Positions 25,701 through 39,855 of a stretch of DNA of 64,000 nucleotides are shown one piece after another. The notes beneath the pieces were generated by a model. The model saw only the letters and a list, made by a program, of their open reading frames with translations. It ran no database searches and was not told where the DNA came from. The position numbers and the translations under genes were made by a program. Every line of letters starts with the position of its first letter. Position 1 is the first letter of the stretch. This DNA comes from Prunella strophiata (lineage: Eukaryota > Chordata > Aves > Passeriformes > Prunellidae), in the NCBI GenBank assembly GCA_036583965.1, contig JAZBQD010000034.1:7948540-8012539 (forward strand), written 5' to 3'.

Positions 25701-28700
25701 ATCTAATGATGCCTCAAAATGGGTGATTTTTCTAACTCTCCATTTTGGGAAATAAGATTTAACCAACTAAACAAAATAAAAGAGAGAGAAGTGAAAAAAT
25801 ATCAAATAATAAAATCAAGAACTTAAAACAGGATCTTAAAGTCCCAGCTACAAAGCCTGACAGCCACGCAGAAGTCTGACAGCAGAGATAGGGTTTAATA
25901 TTCTCTTATGTGAGAGAGCTTTGAATCTCATTTAATTTTATCAGATTTAGAATCATTTGCTAGGGTCCAGACAGCCAACTAGTGTAAATCAGTTGAGCTC
26001 CATTAACTTCTACGGAATTACAGTTTCCAATTTACATCAGCTGAGAACCTTGCTGTTATGCTACTATTATTAGCTGCTATTTATAATGCAATAATACCTA
26101 AAGCAATCATCTTAAACATGTGGCTCAACAGGCTCTCTGGAGCTGTCCTGCAGGCTCTGGAAGACTCTGCTCCTCCAGGTCATGTTGCCCAGAAGAGCAA
26201 AGTTTTCTGTCTTGTACTATTTGCTCCACAGTCAAAGAAATGGACTGCTGAGGATGGAGTCCACTGGTTAATTCTGAAATCTGAGCCTAGGCTTGCTGTC
26301 ATATACAAATATAATAATTACAGACCTAATAGTAACAATAATGTAATTTTTTATATAAAAGCTGTCCCTGCCAAAAAAATCTCATAGTGGTGGGGCTTGA
26401 GCAAGGGCTTGAGAAGGAGAAAACAGGGCCAGAGAATGACATGAGGTAACACAAAAGCAGAGCTCTGGAGCTGCAGGGAGAAGGGGGAAGTCCTGCACTC
26501 TCCAGGGTGATGGCTGGGCCACTTGCTTCTCAGGGAGTCAAAAGCCATCCACTCTCAAAGCTGTACAGTATGAAGACTAGAGAGATCCAAATCCCTCATT
26601 TGCTAGTTTTAAACAGAAGTTCTGAAGTTATGCATTGCTCTTCTGCAACACAGAGTGAGGGCAGTGCCCAGTCCCAAAGCTGAACCCCCTTCAGAGACAA
26701 CCCAGGTTATTCTGTGAGGTTTGGCACCAAGGCAATGTGGGAGGATGGAGACTGAGATGCTCAGATCTGCTGTGACCAGGAGGGGGTACACAAAGAGACA
26801 CCAAAGCAGAGGTAATTCCCATTAACAAATGCAGCATGAGGCCCACATCTCATGGGACAATCAGAACTTTGCAGCTTTCCTAATCAAAGCAGCCTCTGTT
26901 CACTCCCTGGCTGCCTCCCTCTTTTGAAGCTGAACTTCCCTTAAGTTCAAGGGCTCCAAAAAAGAAATCCTGTGCAGATCTTTCTCTTTTTACTTATGAA
27001 CTCCTACTCAGTAGACTTCAATCTCACAAAGTGCTCCAGCTTATGCAAAGTTTCTCTGAAGCAAACGGGAGCATTCACACACCTGGAAGTGCAGAGCTTG
27101 GCTGGATCAGGGTGGCAGCTTCCTGCTCACCAGGCTCTGAGGCACACAGGTCACTGTTAAATATAGCAAGCCCTCTGTTCAATGTATTTTTTTCCTCCTA
27201 GACTATCACTGGCTTGCCAGGTTTCACAGCAGTGCTGTCCACAGGCTGCCACTGCTTGTCCCCAGTGAGAGACATGGTGGGTGCTGGCAGAGGAGTAAGA
27301 CAGATCATCTCTGAACACATAAATATTATGAAAAAGTTTTCCATTAGCACCCAATAACTGTTACTTGCTTCCAGCAAATACCACATTAGAACATCTTACT
27401 CTGCCCTGTCAATAATCTGGCTGAGTACAAATCCTGAGCTGTTTGCTGGGCTTGTGCTGCTCTCTAGGAGGATGATTGAGAGCTCTGTATAGACTGATCA
27501 AGCAACCCATTAATATTTCACAGCTGGGCTCGGGCTGACTGGCAGCAATTATTCCACAGATTACTTTTTCATTTGAAGTGCAGCTGGTCATCCATTACTT
27601 TCTCCACGGCTTTGAAGCTCCAATAATTCCAATTATTTTTATCAACAGGAGACAGGTAAACTGGCTCTATGGAAATCTTCCCTGACATGGGTGACTCAGC
27701 CCACCTCCATGACAAATCCACTCATGAGAGCTGGGATGTTTGTGTACAGTGGCAAACTCCCTGATTTTCCAATCTAGAACACAGTGTGTATTACTGCTGT
27801 AAAAGCCTTTAGCTTTAGCTTAAACTGGAAGTTGGCAGTCACCAAGCTTTCCTTGTGTGCTCTATTACCTTAAACAGGGCTGGACCATCAACTGGTTTCC
27901 ATTAATGAAGATATTGGTCAAATCTCTTAAGTGGCATCCTTCAAAAATAAAGCCCTGCAGTGCCACAGGGCCACAATGGCCAATCTCATCCCTGAAGGTT
28001 GTTCAGCCACATTCCACAGCCCTGGCAGAACCACTGGGAGCTGGATGTAGGCTGAAGGGACACCAGGGCAACTGTCCCACCTGGAGGGCACCTGTGGAAT
28101 GCAGATACTGAGGCACAGGATGGTTCTCTCCAGGTATCACAGTGGGGATTTTCTGCACTGCTCAGAGCAAAGGAAGCCTCTCAAGCTCTCCCACATTTCT
28201 TGCCAGCTCTCTCCTTGTATACAGCACCACAGCTGGAAACCTGCAGCAGCCTGAACACTGAAAATTGTATGGACAGGAAGGGTTCAGTGTAAAATTGGCA
28301 ATCACATCTAGTCTGCAAGTATGCATTTCATCTTGGAAACATTAGCTGGATTGAACCTGGCTGCTGAAGAGTTATTCTCCCCTGCTTGACTGGAAGGTCA
28401 CAGACATCTCTGATATTAACAGCCTGGCAGAAGTCAAGGCTCTGTGTGGATGGACTGCCCTCTCCCCATTCCTCATCTGCCCAGAACTTTCTGCTCCACT
28501 TGCTCAGCAGGTGGGCACTTTGAATAATGTGGGAAAACACCACTTATGTATTCATGGGGTTCCTCTGTCTCACTGCTGCAGTACTGCCAACTTTGCTTCA
28601 GGACAGAGTTTTATTCTGCGCCAATTTTTCTTAATCTGAAGATCTGTTTAAAAGGTCTGCTCTACAAAATGATAGTTCTGGTGCTCACTGCTCTGCTCTA

Positions 28701-30740
28701 ATAGAAGCTACATTTACTTCATTTCAGTGGGAGTGAGATTGCTTCTCTTTGACTCAGTGGGAGGGAAACTTGTGTGATTTTTTTCAAGTCACTGCTTGAG
28801 CATGTGCACTGCAGCAGCTTCTCTTACATTAGGACCAGGCTAATAGGATTAACAAAGTGAGACTGTAGGGTCTCTTCCTTCCCCCATTGTCCCCACCAAG
28901 GTCCTTCTTCTCTCCAGTGCCACCCACCAGGGATGAAGTGATGGAATGTGTGAGTGAAGTGCACGCTGCTCTCTGCATTTCCTCAGCCTTTCTTTATCTT
29001 CTCCTCCCAACACAACTCCAAACTCCACTAGAAACACAGGAGGCTCTGAGACTTCAGAGCAAGAGGAAGCCCTAAGGCAGATGCAGAGAGGTACATTTGG
29101 GATATTCTCCTCCACAGACTGCACTGCAGCTCCTGCCTCAATCCTACACTGCTGGCAATGCTCAGGACTGCTGCTGCTCTCCCCCAGTGTGAGTCTGCAC
29201 ACTCCCACACAGCATAGTGCAGCAGCCATCAGCAAATCCCAGATTTCTGAGCATGCTTGTGAATGCTGCACTGGATTTCCCCTCTCAAGGAGCCACCTGC
29301 AAGGCTGAAAACCCAACTCTGCCCAGGGAACAGCCCCACCTGGAAGCCAGGCTTCCTTCTGCAAGGCACAGAGATTGTCCCTACATGGTGCATTCATCTA
29401 CAACACTTGGAAAAGCACGATTAAAAGTGTCCTTATTTCAGCTCACTGAGTATGAAATACATGCATAATATCCAAGAAAGTTACCAGAAGATAATTTTAC
29501 TGCTATAATAGCCCTATCTTACTAAGTCCCTGAAGGCACACTCCACAATCCACCAAGCACAGGAGTATCCCAGTGGGTATCTCTGCATTGCTGCTTTAAG
29601 AATGTAAAAAAAAAAAAGAGTTCTGGGAGCTGCAGGACAGTGGCCACACTCACCTCCTGGCCATGCAGGGGCCTCCCTGGTGATGTGCAGACTCTCATGG
29701 AGCAAGCCTTACTGAGCTCAGCTGCTGCCATCCCAAAATGCCCAAAATGCCTCCCAGCATCCCAAACCACCTGCTCAGATCCCTGTGCTCCCCCTGGGCT
29801 CCAGGCACAGCCTCGGGCTGAGCTGCCAAAATCTCTGTCTGGAAGGGCAACAGGCTCTGCTTTGGGAGCTGTAAATCCCCCCGTGTGCCCTGCTCTGTCT
29901 GGAGACCTGGGGCAATCAAATATTTAATGTATTGAGCGAGAGAACTCCCTGCTAAGAGGAAGAGCAATTAGAGACCTGCTGACTCATCAGATATCAAAGG
30001 GGAAGCGACACAGCAGGGAATAGAAACATTCTGGAGGAGCCAGACGTCTGCAAGCACTGGGCCAGGAATTCCCATTAACAGCATCCCAAACAAGCTGGGA
30101 ACAATGTTTGCTTAAACTCCCCAGCGGGAGCTGCATCACCAAGAGGGGAAAAAACAAAGGAAAACTGGGTATTTTGAAATTTATAAAGAATTCGCCCTTT
30201 ATTCTGCAATAAAAATGTCAGAAGATGGCAGTGTTATGGTCCTGGATGCCTGCAAGCTGAGTGTGCAGCCCTGAGGAGCAATGTGGATATTTTGGAAAAC
30301 ATCCTTTCAGCTCTTTCTGCAAACCAACTGTGCATGGGCATATGTTTTATTAGGGGGCCACTCCTGGTATTTCTGCTTGGCATTTTTTCCTGCATGTGCT
30401 GCTTGCTGGCCCTGAACCAAAGCCCTGGGTAAAGGAAGGTGAGGGTGAGTCTGATCCAGGGAACTGGATCTTCAGGTCACCTCTGGTTTTGTTTGAGCAG
30501 AAGGCAGTGTGTGCAGCTGCTGAATCTGTGTGCTGATAACACTCAGGGAAAAGGATTAGAAGGCAAAACTCAATTCCAATAAACTCATCCATGAATTAAA
30601 AAAAGCCAAACTGAACATTAATATCCATGTGAAGCAAGGCTGCTGTGAGTACCTAGGATCCCATAAGTGCCTGTGTGAAGTGACTTGGAATTTTCTGTGA
30701 TTCACTGTCAGAAGACATTAAAAATCTATGAAATTGAGAA

Positions 30741-30787
30741 GTTCCTAAAGCTGAAAATCCCTTCAGTTCCTAATGCTGAAGGGATTT
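30741..30787. repeat. palindrome (12-bp perfect stem) with direct repeat
   Basis: AAATCCCTTCAG (30755-30766) and CTGAAGGGATTT (30776-30787) form a perfect 12-bp inverted repeat around a 9-nt loop. A direct repeat overlaps it: gttcctaaagctgaa (30741-30755) recurs as gttcctaatgctgaa (30766-30780), 14 of 15 bases identical. The combination suggests a fold-back copying event. Confidence 0.9.
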
Positions 30788-31497
30788 CTACAACAGAACT
30801 GCACATTCTTTCAGATAAACACACAGCACTGCTCACTGGTCAGCAGCACAGGAGTTCAAACCTTTGTGATTCCCAGACAGGTTTGGCACCTCCATTGCTG
30901 CAAAACCACTTAAACCTCAAAAAAAACTGCCCAGCCAGCACAGGACTGGAGCCTTAAAACTGACTAGCTGCTCCTTTGGGAAAACACATCTGACATCACC
31001 AAATGTTTACTTCTCCAAAGGTCATAACCAAAGACAAATAAACTTTCTCTCTGCAATGTCAAAAGTGTGATTTAAAAACCACAGGGGCCAGCCAAAGCTG
31101 CTGTTGCTCTCTGCTCCAGAATGTTCCTCTGCTTCCTTTTCCACAAACCTGCCTGGTGTCCAGCAAATATTCCCACAAAATTACCCACCTGTAGAGACAA
31201 CATCCTGATTTCTCTGCCTGAAGGTCACTCAAGTGAATCTGTGTCCCTCACTTGAGGTGCACACTTTGGCTAACCTTAAAGCAAAGTGCCCTTTAAGTGT
31301 ATATCACTTTAGCCCTAAAACACCTAATCATTAACAATTTAAAGCCAAAAGGAATTTAAGTGAGTTAGACATCCTGTAATAGGCCTTTTGACTAGGGCCA
31401 TTAGGAACATTTTGGTTCAGTTCAGCCATAATTTATCATCCTGAATGGAATTTACCTGAAAGGCAAGCAGTGCCTCCAGCTCTTGGAGCTATTCTCC

Positions 31498-31512
31498 AAA
31501 AAAAAAAAAAAG

Positions 31513-31549
<37 letters not shown>
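31498..31549. repeat. long poly-A tract
   Basis: There are 51 A in 52 bases, with a single G at 31512. It is the longest homopolymer in the window. CR1 elements do not end in poly-A, so this is not a CR1 tail. No AATAAA, gene-like sequence or target-site duplication was recognised beside it, so simple expansion is the plainest reading. Confidence 0.95.
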
Positions 31550-31552
<3 letters not shown>

Positions 31553-34500
31553 ATTCAGCTTTTATGATTTCCTAAATACCTTAAGGTTATGAATACCAGC
31601 TAGGCATTTACTATGTCTGTAATAGCCAAAACCTATCCAAAATCTCCTGAAGCTAAAAACTGTGGAGAGTGAGAGAAAAAAAAAGTAATCATTTTATATT
31701 CCAGTGCCTGGTAGGAAAAACCTGCTGGTAGAAGGTTAAAGTAGTGTAGAGTGGTTTACCTCACCAGTTAATTATCACAGCTTGGGCAGCTCCTCACCCA
31801 ACAGGGAGCTTTGCTGATCAGGGCACCCAAAAAAAGCAGCAGAGCTAACCTGGAACCTCTGCAGAGCATCCCCCAACACCAATGCACTCCTGGATAGAGA
31901 TGGCAAATTAAGAAATGGGCACAGCTTAGCTATTAAACAGCAACAGGGCCATAAAATAAGACATTTCAGCAACTATATGTGATTTTTAGGCTGGTGTCAA
32001 CTGACAGTGATGCTCCAGTTATTCTGTGGAATAGAAAGTCTGACAGCCTCTATAAACATGGCTCATTTTTATATGGGAAATGTATAAAAATGCTGATGCA
32101 TTATACTGTTGTATATAAGCATGAAAAATAGCAAAGGTAAGCCAGAAAAGGTTTAAGTCCTTCAGAATTTAATAGAAAAAATATCCAACCATCTTTCTGA
32201 GTGATTACAGAAAAATTATATCCCTATCAAAGAACTGTGAAAGACAACAGAAAGCTGCTGGGATGGACATGTTCTCTGCTTAGTTTAGTAGATTTTGAAT
32301 GTCATTTCTACCAAACTGTAGTCACTCCATTATTCTTCAGTTGTAAAGATTTTTTTTCCCCTATATAGACAAGTATGGAAAGGCTGTGAAATACCTGAAA
32401 TATTTCTCCAAATACCAGAATATAAAAATACCATATTCTCACTTTACACTGCTAATACTGAGATGTATTGCTTCTCCCTCCTACCCACAACAGAAAAACA
32501 TGCATGGCACCAGATTTCTTTAACACAAGGCATGGACCAGCCTCTCACTTTAACTGCAGAAATCTGGGTACAGCTGGGCTGGCAGGCCTCAGCACAGAAA
32601 GAGATTGTATTGAACAGAGAGGTCCATTCCTTTGATTATGATAATGCTGAATGCCTGACTTGGCATGGCTGTGAATGACTTTCAGTGGAACTAAGGTCAA
32701 GAAAGATGGGAACTTATTAAAATAAATACATCAGAGAAAGGGAATATGGACACTCTGAGACTGCCACTGACTGCAGGTTTAAGAAATATCTAATTCACTC
32801 ATTAAAACTCAAAGGAGACACCTCTGATTGGACTCCTCACCCACAGAATAAAAATGGAGGGGCAGAAAAACAGTGTTTGAGTGTGAGCCCTCAGTAATGA
32901 AGAAAACATCACGTCCATCAAGGTCATCTGTCCCTCATCCCCATGGCACAGACACAACTGGCTACTGCCATGTGCCTGCAGAAAGTGCAGGCAACTGCTC
33001 TGCTTCCACTTCCCATCTTCTGAAAGGATTTTCACAGGGAGCTGGCAGCTTTGGTAAGCAATTAGTGTATATTACTAAGACACTTTGCAGGGTTTCTAGA
33101 AGCCAGAAGGAGCCACGCTGGGAGATCTGCTTTCTGCCCTAAATATAGCAGCATAAGAAATGAAATGCGAGTGCCAGATTTCAGTGGGATTTCCCAGGGT
33201 GAAATGCAGTGCACACATGGCTCATTAGAGACCTCTAAAACAGAAACAAGAGCTACAGATTGCACCAGTGTATTCCCTTCCCAGTGCTGCTGCTGAAAAC
33301 ATTTTGGATGGATGGTGGTCATTTCCCCACCATGGATCTCATCATCTCTCCATGCTGGCTCTCAGTGAGCATTTCAGCCAATGCCTCCAATGTGAGCATC
33401 AGGGAGAATTGTGACTGAGCTGAGTTCAGCCATTCAACTTCACATTTCTTACTGGATGGATTCATTTCAACCACAGGAAAACATGCAATGAGGAAAAGGA
33501 AAGAGAAATGCAAACTGATTAGTTTACTCTCACATTTACAGGGGTGTAACTGTCCACCATTTCCAGGTTCCTATGCCATGTTTCCAAAACTGGAAGCCTG
33601 TTTCTGCAAGACTCAGAGCATGGATTTGTATTATTTTTTCCAGCTATTTCTGTCTGCAGAGCTCTCTGGGGTCCTTGTATATGTTCTGTACTGCATAAAT
33701 CCTCACAGTATCTATGTATTTGTTTTAAACTGACAAACATTGTAGGTGAGTGAAACCCATTTAACGTGTCACCCTGCAGATCATTACCAACCCAAAGCAA
33801 CAGTCTCTTCTATTGCCTATGAGGGGGGGGGAAAGTAATTCCAAAAAACCTCCAAACCAGGACAGACTCCTCTTTGCAATTGCCCAAGACACTGTCCATA
33901 TTTCAAAGTTTAAATCCCTGTCCTTTGCAGTCGCCTTCTGGGGCTCTGTGCTGCCAGTCTGTTCTTCCCTCACTTGTAACTGTGCCACCCCAACTTGATG
34001 CCACCCATTTACATCCCTGCAAGAGGAGAACTGAGTCATGCAACAACTGACTGGCCACTCCATGTCTGTTTAGCATCATTTACAAGCCAAACTGGAATTA
34101 ACTGCCCTCCCACCCCGGGTTCTGACCCCACCTACAGCACAGATTTCTGCCCTCAAGTTGAAAGCTGCTCCCTTGTGCAGATTGCTCCTGCAGGGAAATC
34201 TCTCAATGCCATTTTGGTGAGTGCTAATTTGTTATGAGCTGCCCTGGCTGGCAGCTGGGAGGATGGAAAGTGACCCCAGTGGTGGTGGGAAGAGAGCCAA
34301 GGATGCCCCAGCTCCTGACATGGCAAGAACAACAGGGTCTTTACTGGCCTCAGCCTTCCTGTACAGAGAATTGTTATTTCAACCCTGAATATGTAAAAGC
34401 TCCTCATTCTCAGCTCAATATAAAAAGGACTGACAAGGCAAACTGTTCTGCACAAAAGCTTCCTATTAGAAGAAAGGTGTAATGGCAGTAAATGTAGCTC

Positions 34501-37500
34501 CACTGGGAAGAAGAAAGGAATTACACACATCAGCTTTTTAACATCCAGTCTGCTTCTTGGGCAAAGCACAAGGCTGAATCCTTTATCATACCAACAAAGA
34601 CAAATATCTTTGGTCAATAGGAAACTTCAAATAGAGATGAAATTTGCCTTTCAATCTATACCTGCTGGTGAAGTGAATTGTTCTCCCTTCTAGACAAAGC
34701 AGTTTTCTGTAAATCCACCTGGTATTTCCACAACTCAGCCATCAGCTGCTCAGGCTGAATTTCCTCCCCTCCACAAGGCTCAAGGCATTGCTGCAAGCCT
34801 TCCATCAGCCTCTGTTGATGACATCTCTCTGTAAATAAGTGCTTGATTCAGAAGTGGATTTGTGTAACTAGCACAAATATGTAACTAGCAGGAATTCCCT
34901 TTCTACTATACTAGAGAAAATAAAGACTATAAAAGGCATTTGATTTCCTTGTTTCTTAGAACAAAATTCTCTAATGTCTTGTTTTGAAAGATTAATATTT
35001 GTTGTAAGAAACAATACCACCCTGTTAAATAACCTGAATCAAAATCAGCACCTACACACGTCTATATGACTTGCACCTACACGAAATACAAGTACTTCAG
35101 GACTCTGCATAAAGAATTAAAACTTTTTTTTTTTATTATTATTAAAATGAAAAGGTGCACTTTTCCTAGCATGTGTGCCTGCTAAGAAGTTAAGAGAGGC
35201 AGGTCACAAATGTTTTCATGGGTTTACCTGCAGTTGTAACTTCAAAAAAAAGACAAACCATGCTCCCATTTCTGACAATTCACCCACAGCCATCTCAGAG
35301 GTCACTCTAAAAGATTTCAGTCCTTCTAGAGATTTTCTGTGTTTCAGTGTAAATTACAGAGAACCTCAGGGAAAATAAAGAGCAGAAGTCAGATGCACAT
35401 TCCTGCTGACTTGTGTGATACCAGGCATTAATGAACTAGGTGAGAACACAGGAAAGCAGAACACTCTCATGTTTCTCAACTTTGGTATCTCCAGTGGAAA
35501 GAATAAACAGCAGAAAATGGCCATTTCTGCTGCTACTACATACAAACTTTTATTTCTGTCAGGCCTGTTTTCAGACTCACAACACAAGGAGGGATTTACC
35601 AGCACCAAAGGGTGCAAGCAGAGACGTCACTGCCAGGAGCTGCATGGAAATGCTGACAGCTGTAATTAGGCAGAATTTGGGTGATGGAAGTGCTGCTTGA
35701 GTGGAGGTGGTGGCTTTATCAGGAGGTGACATGCTCCTCTCCCAGACAGGGGACCCTCAGGCACCCCACAGCCCCCAATACCACTGAGCTGGGCACTGCA
35801 GCCCCTGGGCAGGACAGGGTTGGCTCCAATGCCTGTGCCAGGGATGGGTGGTTTATAAAATACCACCCCTGCTCTAGGGACATGCTCCCTGTGCCAGGAT
35901 GACCAGGAATGGAGCTGGCATGAGGGGGATACACTTTTTGCAGCACTAAGGCACACATAGGTGGAAATGCAGGGAAATGTCCAAGATGTTCCCAGCCCCA
36001 AAAACTCTCTTGCTGATTAGCTCTGCACACCTCCAGCTGAGAAAAGCCCTGTCCTGTGTTCCACAGGACACACTGAGCCAAAAAGTTCAGCCAATAATAA
36101 GAAAAATACTATTGGAAGTAAAAAAAAAAAAAAAAAATACAAAAGCAGAAACCACCAGGAGCACTTAGGCAAAAGATGTGCACCTGCACCCCTGCATCTG
36201 TGTCTGTCAGCACAGCAGCTCAGGAATATGGGCTGTGCCTTGGATTTCTCATCAGCACACCACAAACCAGCCTTTGCAGTAATGAAACTTTAATTTTAGC
36301 TGGTTAGCCCACACTGAAGAATCATTTGTGAGGACCCTCAGTCACCTTAATTGCACAAGGATAAAATAATTTTCAGGGACCCTATGTGTGGGAGTGAACT
36401 TTTCAGGTTTGAGGTTTTTTTTTTCCTTTTCTTGTGGTGGGATGGAAACTCAAAGCACTTCAATTAGCAGCAATTACTGGAGATGTAGAGGCTTCTCTGA
36501 GGTTAAGCTGCCCTTCATTTTCCCAAGAGAAGCCTTTAATTAAATGCAAATAATCACAAATTTCATATAGAAAATTGCCATAATTTCTCTGTTAGTTGCT
36601 GGATCTCATTTAGAAAGGAAAGAGGTGGGCAGCAGCACTGGGTGGACGCAAAGTAATGAGAACTCAAGAGGTTAGGGCTGAATTACCTGTGTGAATCTAT
36701 TCCTCTTCTCTCAGTCTGGCTGCAGCCATCATTTCAGTGCTAACAGGCTGTCCTTCATGCAAGTGCACTGGAGTGCAGTCCCTCAGAAACAGGCCAAAAT
36801 ACAAATAATTACCTCAGTCCATCTTGCTGCTGGCCACGGCAGCGGGGGCAGGACGGGTTCAGGGGAAGATGCAATTGGAGTGGAAATGGCCAGAACTAAA
36901 ACTCAAGCTATGATGAATTTGAGTGATATATTCAAGCTCATCTCCACTGCAGAGCTCTGGAAGAACAGGCACAGGAAATGGCAGCATATATTTTAAATGC
37001 ATCTATCAAATGAGGCATGGGAGTGGAGAAGAGCTAATACAGGGATAATATTTCCCCCCTGCAGGAGGGGAGAGACAGACTCTGCACAGCACAGGGCTGC
37101 AGTTCTGGCCTCAAACCCCTCAGTCAGCACAGCAGAAGACACTTGCAGAAGTAAATAAAGTAAATGCACAACTGTGGGAAGAATAGGGCACTTGTCTTAC
37201 TTTTTAGCCAAACACAAGCTCATCCCACTGAACAGGCAGGACCCAGCTCCACACAAAGCACAGGAAGATTTCTGCTCCTCAGTATTTCAGACTTTCCTCA
37301 GCCATTTACAGTTCTAAGAGAAAGCCACCTCCCTTCCCTTTCCATGGTTATGCTCCAACAGCAGGGGCTCAGAATGCCAAGAAAGATGTTCTGAAAAGCT
37401 GATGGCTTTGCAGTTCCAGGACAAGAGGAAGGAGGCATGGAGGCTGCTCCAAGCAGCACCTCAGCCTGAAGGCAGCCATGCAGAACAGGTGCTTCAGAGG

Positions 37501-39841
37501 AGTTGTATTTTTGTTCCAGCACTGGCTGCTAGGTTTTGAAAGCCTGGAAGGCCATTGCTCTCTGCTGTGCAGAGAGTTCAGGAGGGATGTTGGGAAGCTT
37601 AGAAAGGAAAAAAAAGAGCTCAAGGAACAAGAGAAGCAGCAGCAGAAAACTGACTCTATGGCTCAGCATGGCACATCATTTCTGTGTGGATTCCCAAATT
37701 AAATCATTTCTCCTCCTGCACTGTGAGAAGATGGGGAAGGATCAGGTTGTAAGCTATTCAGAGGACTAACTGATTATCGACATTTTAGCAGCGAGCTTGT
37801 TTTTGTTCTTTTGCACATTTATAATAATACCTTTTACATGTTCTCTAAGAGACAAATCTCTCTCTGCTTCAGAACTGCTAGTCTGAAAATCTTTTGTTGG
37901 CACTGAGATGAATGCTAATATGAAATATCTTATTTCTTCAGATGAAAGAAGCTGAGAACAATCTCCTCTGGAGGGAGGTGGCAGGAGGGAGGATCTGGGA
38001 TCAAGAGTTTATGACTCACCCCTTGTACAGCCCACCCATGCCCTCCTTGCTGTTCCACCTCACACTGAGCAGCTCCTCCTGGGCTGTCAACCCTTCCCAC
38101 CATCACAGACAGGGCCCCCTCTGCTCACAGGCAGAAATGCCTGGAAATGAAGGGTTATTGCAAAAACCAAATGATCAACCTCCCATTGCAAACCAACCAA
38201 ATCCCTGCCACTCTCCTCCCTTCCCCATCTATTTGTATCCCTGTGCTCTTGGAGACACCAAACAAAGCCATCATGTATTTTTAATGCAATCAGGTATTTT
38301 CCTGGATATACACAAGACCAGTTACTGAGCCTCAGCATGGCCCATACAGCAAGTCTGGCAGATGCTGGTTTGCCTGCACACATGCACTGAGCTGCAGGTG
38401 TGAGGAGAGGGGCATTGCTGAGTTTCCTCCAAATCAGAAGTACTAATAACCAAGGGACATGTCCTGGAGTATCTGCATGTCAGGGCTAAATTCTCTGGTG
38501 TCCAGTAGGAAAAAAGCACCAATAAAACATTTCTCTGCTGTGAGGACATTTATAACATCTTTCACTCCTGGTGAGTAGCAAGTACAGAATTTATGCAGCA
38601 GCTTCTTTCACAGTAGAGATACCAATAAATAAAACTTCTTTGTTCTGCCTCTGAAAAATGCAGTAACTAAATATGTTTGAGATATAGCATAGCTCTGTTC
38701 AGATGACTTCAGATGAGTATGAGCAGTGGCTCAGAAACATCTGAGAACTGAGAGCTGGAATCCTGTCCATCAAGACAGAAGCACAGTCACATAAACCTCT
38801 TGTGAAACCCAACAGAAAACATTTGAGGGAAAAGGACCATCTGCCATCCTAATACTCTGTATACCACAGACTGCTTTGAGCAATTGTCAAAGAAAAAACC
38901 CAAGGAGTTACCTGAGTGATTGGAGTGCAGCACACACTGCTTGGGTTAGTGGCACGAGTAGAAGACTTAGTATTTCACTATTCCTTTTGCTCAGCATAAT
39001 CTGTCAGCATATCCAATGCCATGGCAGGCTTCTAAAAACTCAATGGCTCAGCAGAGAGTAGAGACAGAGAGGTAAAAATATGGGGACCTTTCATCACTTT
39101 TTGGTAACAAGGATGAGGAAAGCCTTATGTGCTTGTACTGGCTGAGAAAATGTGGATAATAAAAATGAAATATTATGAGAGACTGATGTTTCAAAGGTGT
39201 AACACCAGAAGAAACTGATGCACTTTAACAAGTCACCACTACCAAATCCTTGATGCCCTGGAGGATGCAGCAATGAAGGGGTCAAACTTTCAATAGCTTC
39301 ACACAATATCCTATTTAAACTGACTATATTATTCTAAACTCCAAATGAGTGAAGGCAAAAAGTACTATATGTATCTTTAAAAAAGATAAGTAATCCCAGT
39401 TGCTTTTCATGCAGAAACAGAAACCCTCCAGGAATGAAATCTGGGTGTCTAAAAAAGAATAAAAGAAAAGCACAGCACATTTTATCCTCAACCTAGAGAA
39501 AAGAAATTAGAAGTTGCTGTAAAGAAAACTGCAAATAAAAAAACATTACAGTGAAGAGCTTGAGCCAGTGATGTCAGTGCCAAGATTCCTGCTAAATTCC
39601 AGCCAGGAAGGTTTTCACCCACAGGAACTTCTTCACTTAATAGTACAATCACTCACAGCACTGCTGGTGTTGTCAGGCCACCACAAGATTAACATCTTTA
39701 TATCAGAAGATGCAATCCATGTGAATGAGGAAAGGAGGGAAATACACAAAGCTCTTGGGTCATGCATGCAGTCTCAGAACAATTACTTGTTCTACAGAAA
39801 GAGCAACATGAATTAGGATGGGAAAGTGCACAATTCTGTAA

Positions 39842-39855
39842 TGTGTGTGTGTGTG
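39842..39855. repeat. (TG)7 microsatellite with G-rich flank
   Basis: Seven TG units are followed after 'caa' by a G-run (ggggggaggg). Confidence 0.88.

Noticed and set aside
28849..29397. Minus-strand frame of 182 codons, the longest outside simple repeats
   Set aside because: There is no recognisable domain, a cysteine/leucine-rich random-looking composition, overlapping frames on the opposite strand, and no supporting splice or promoter context. It lies in a G+C-richer pocket where stops are rarer.
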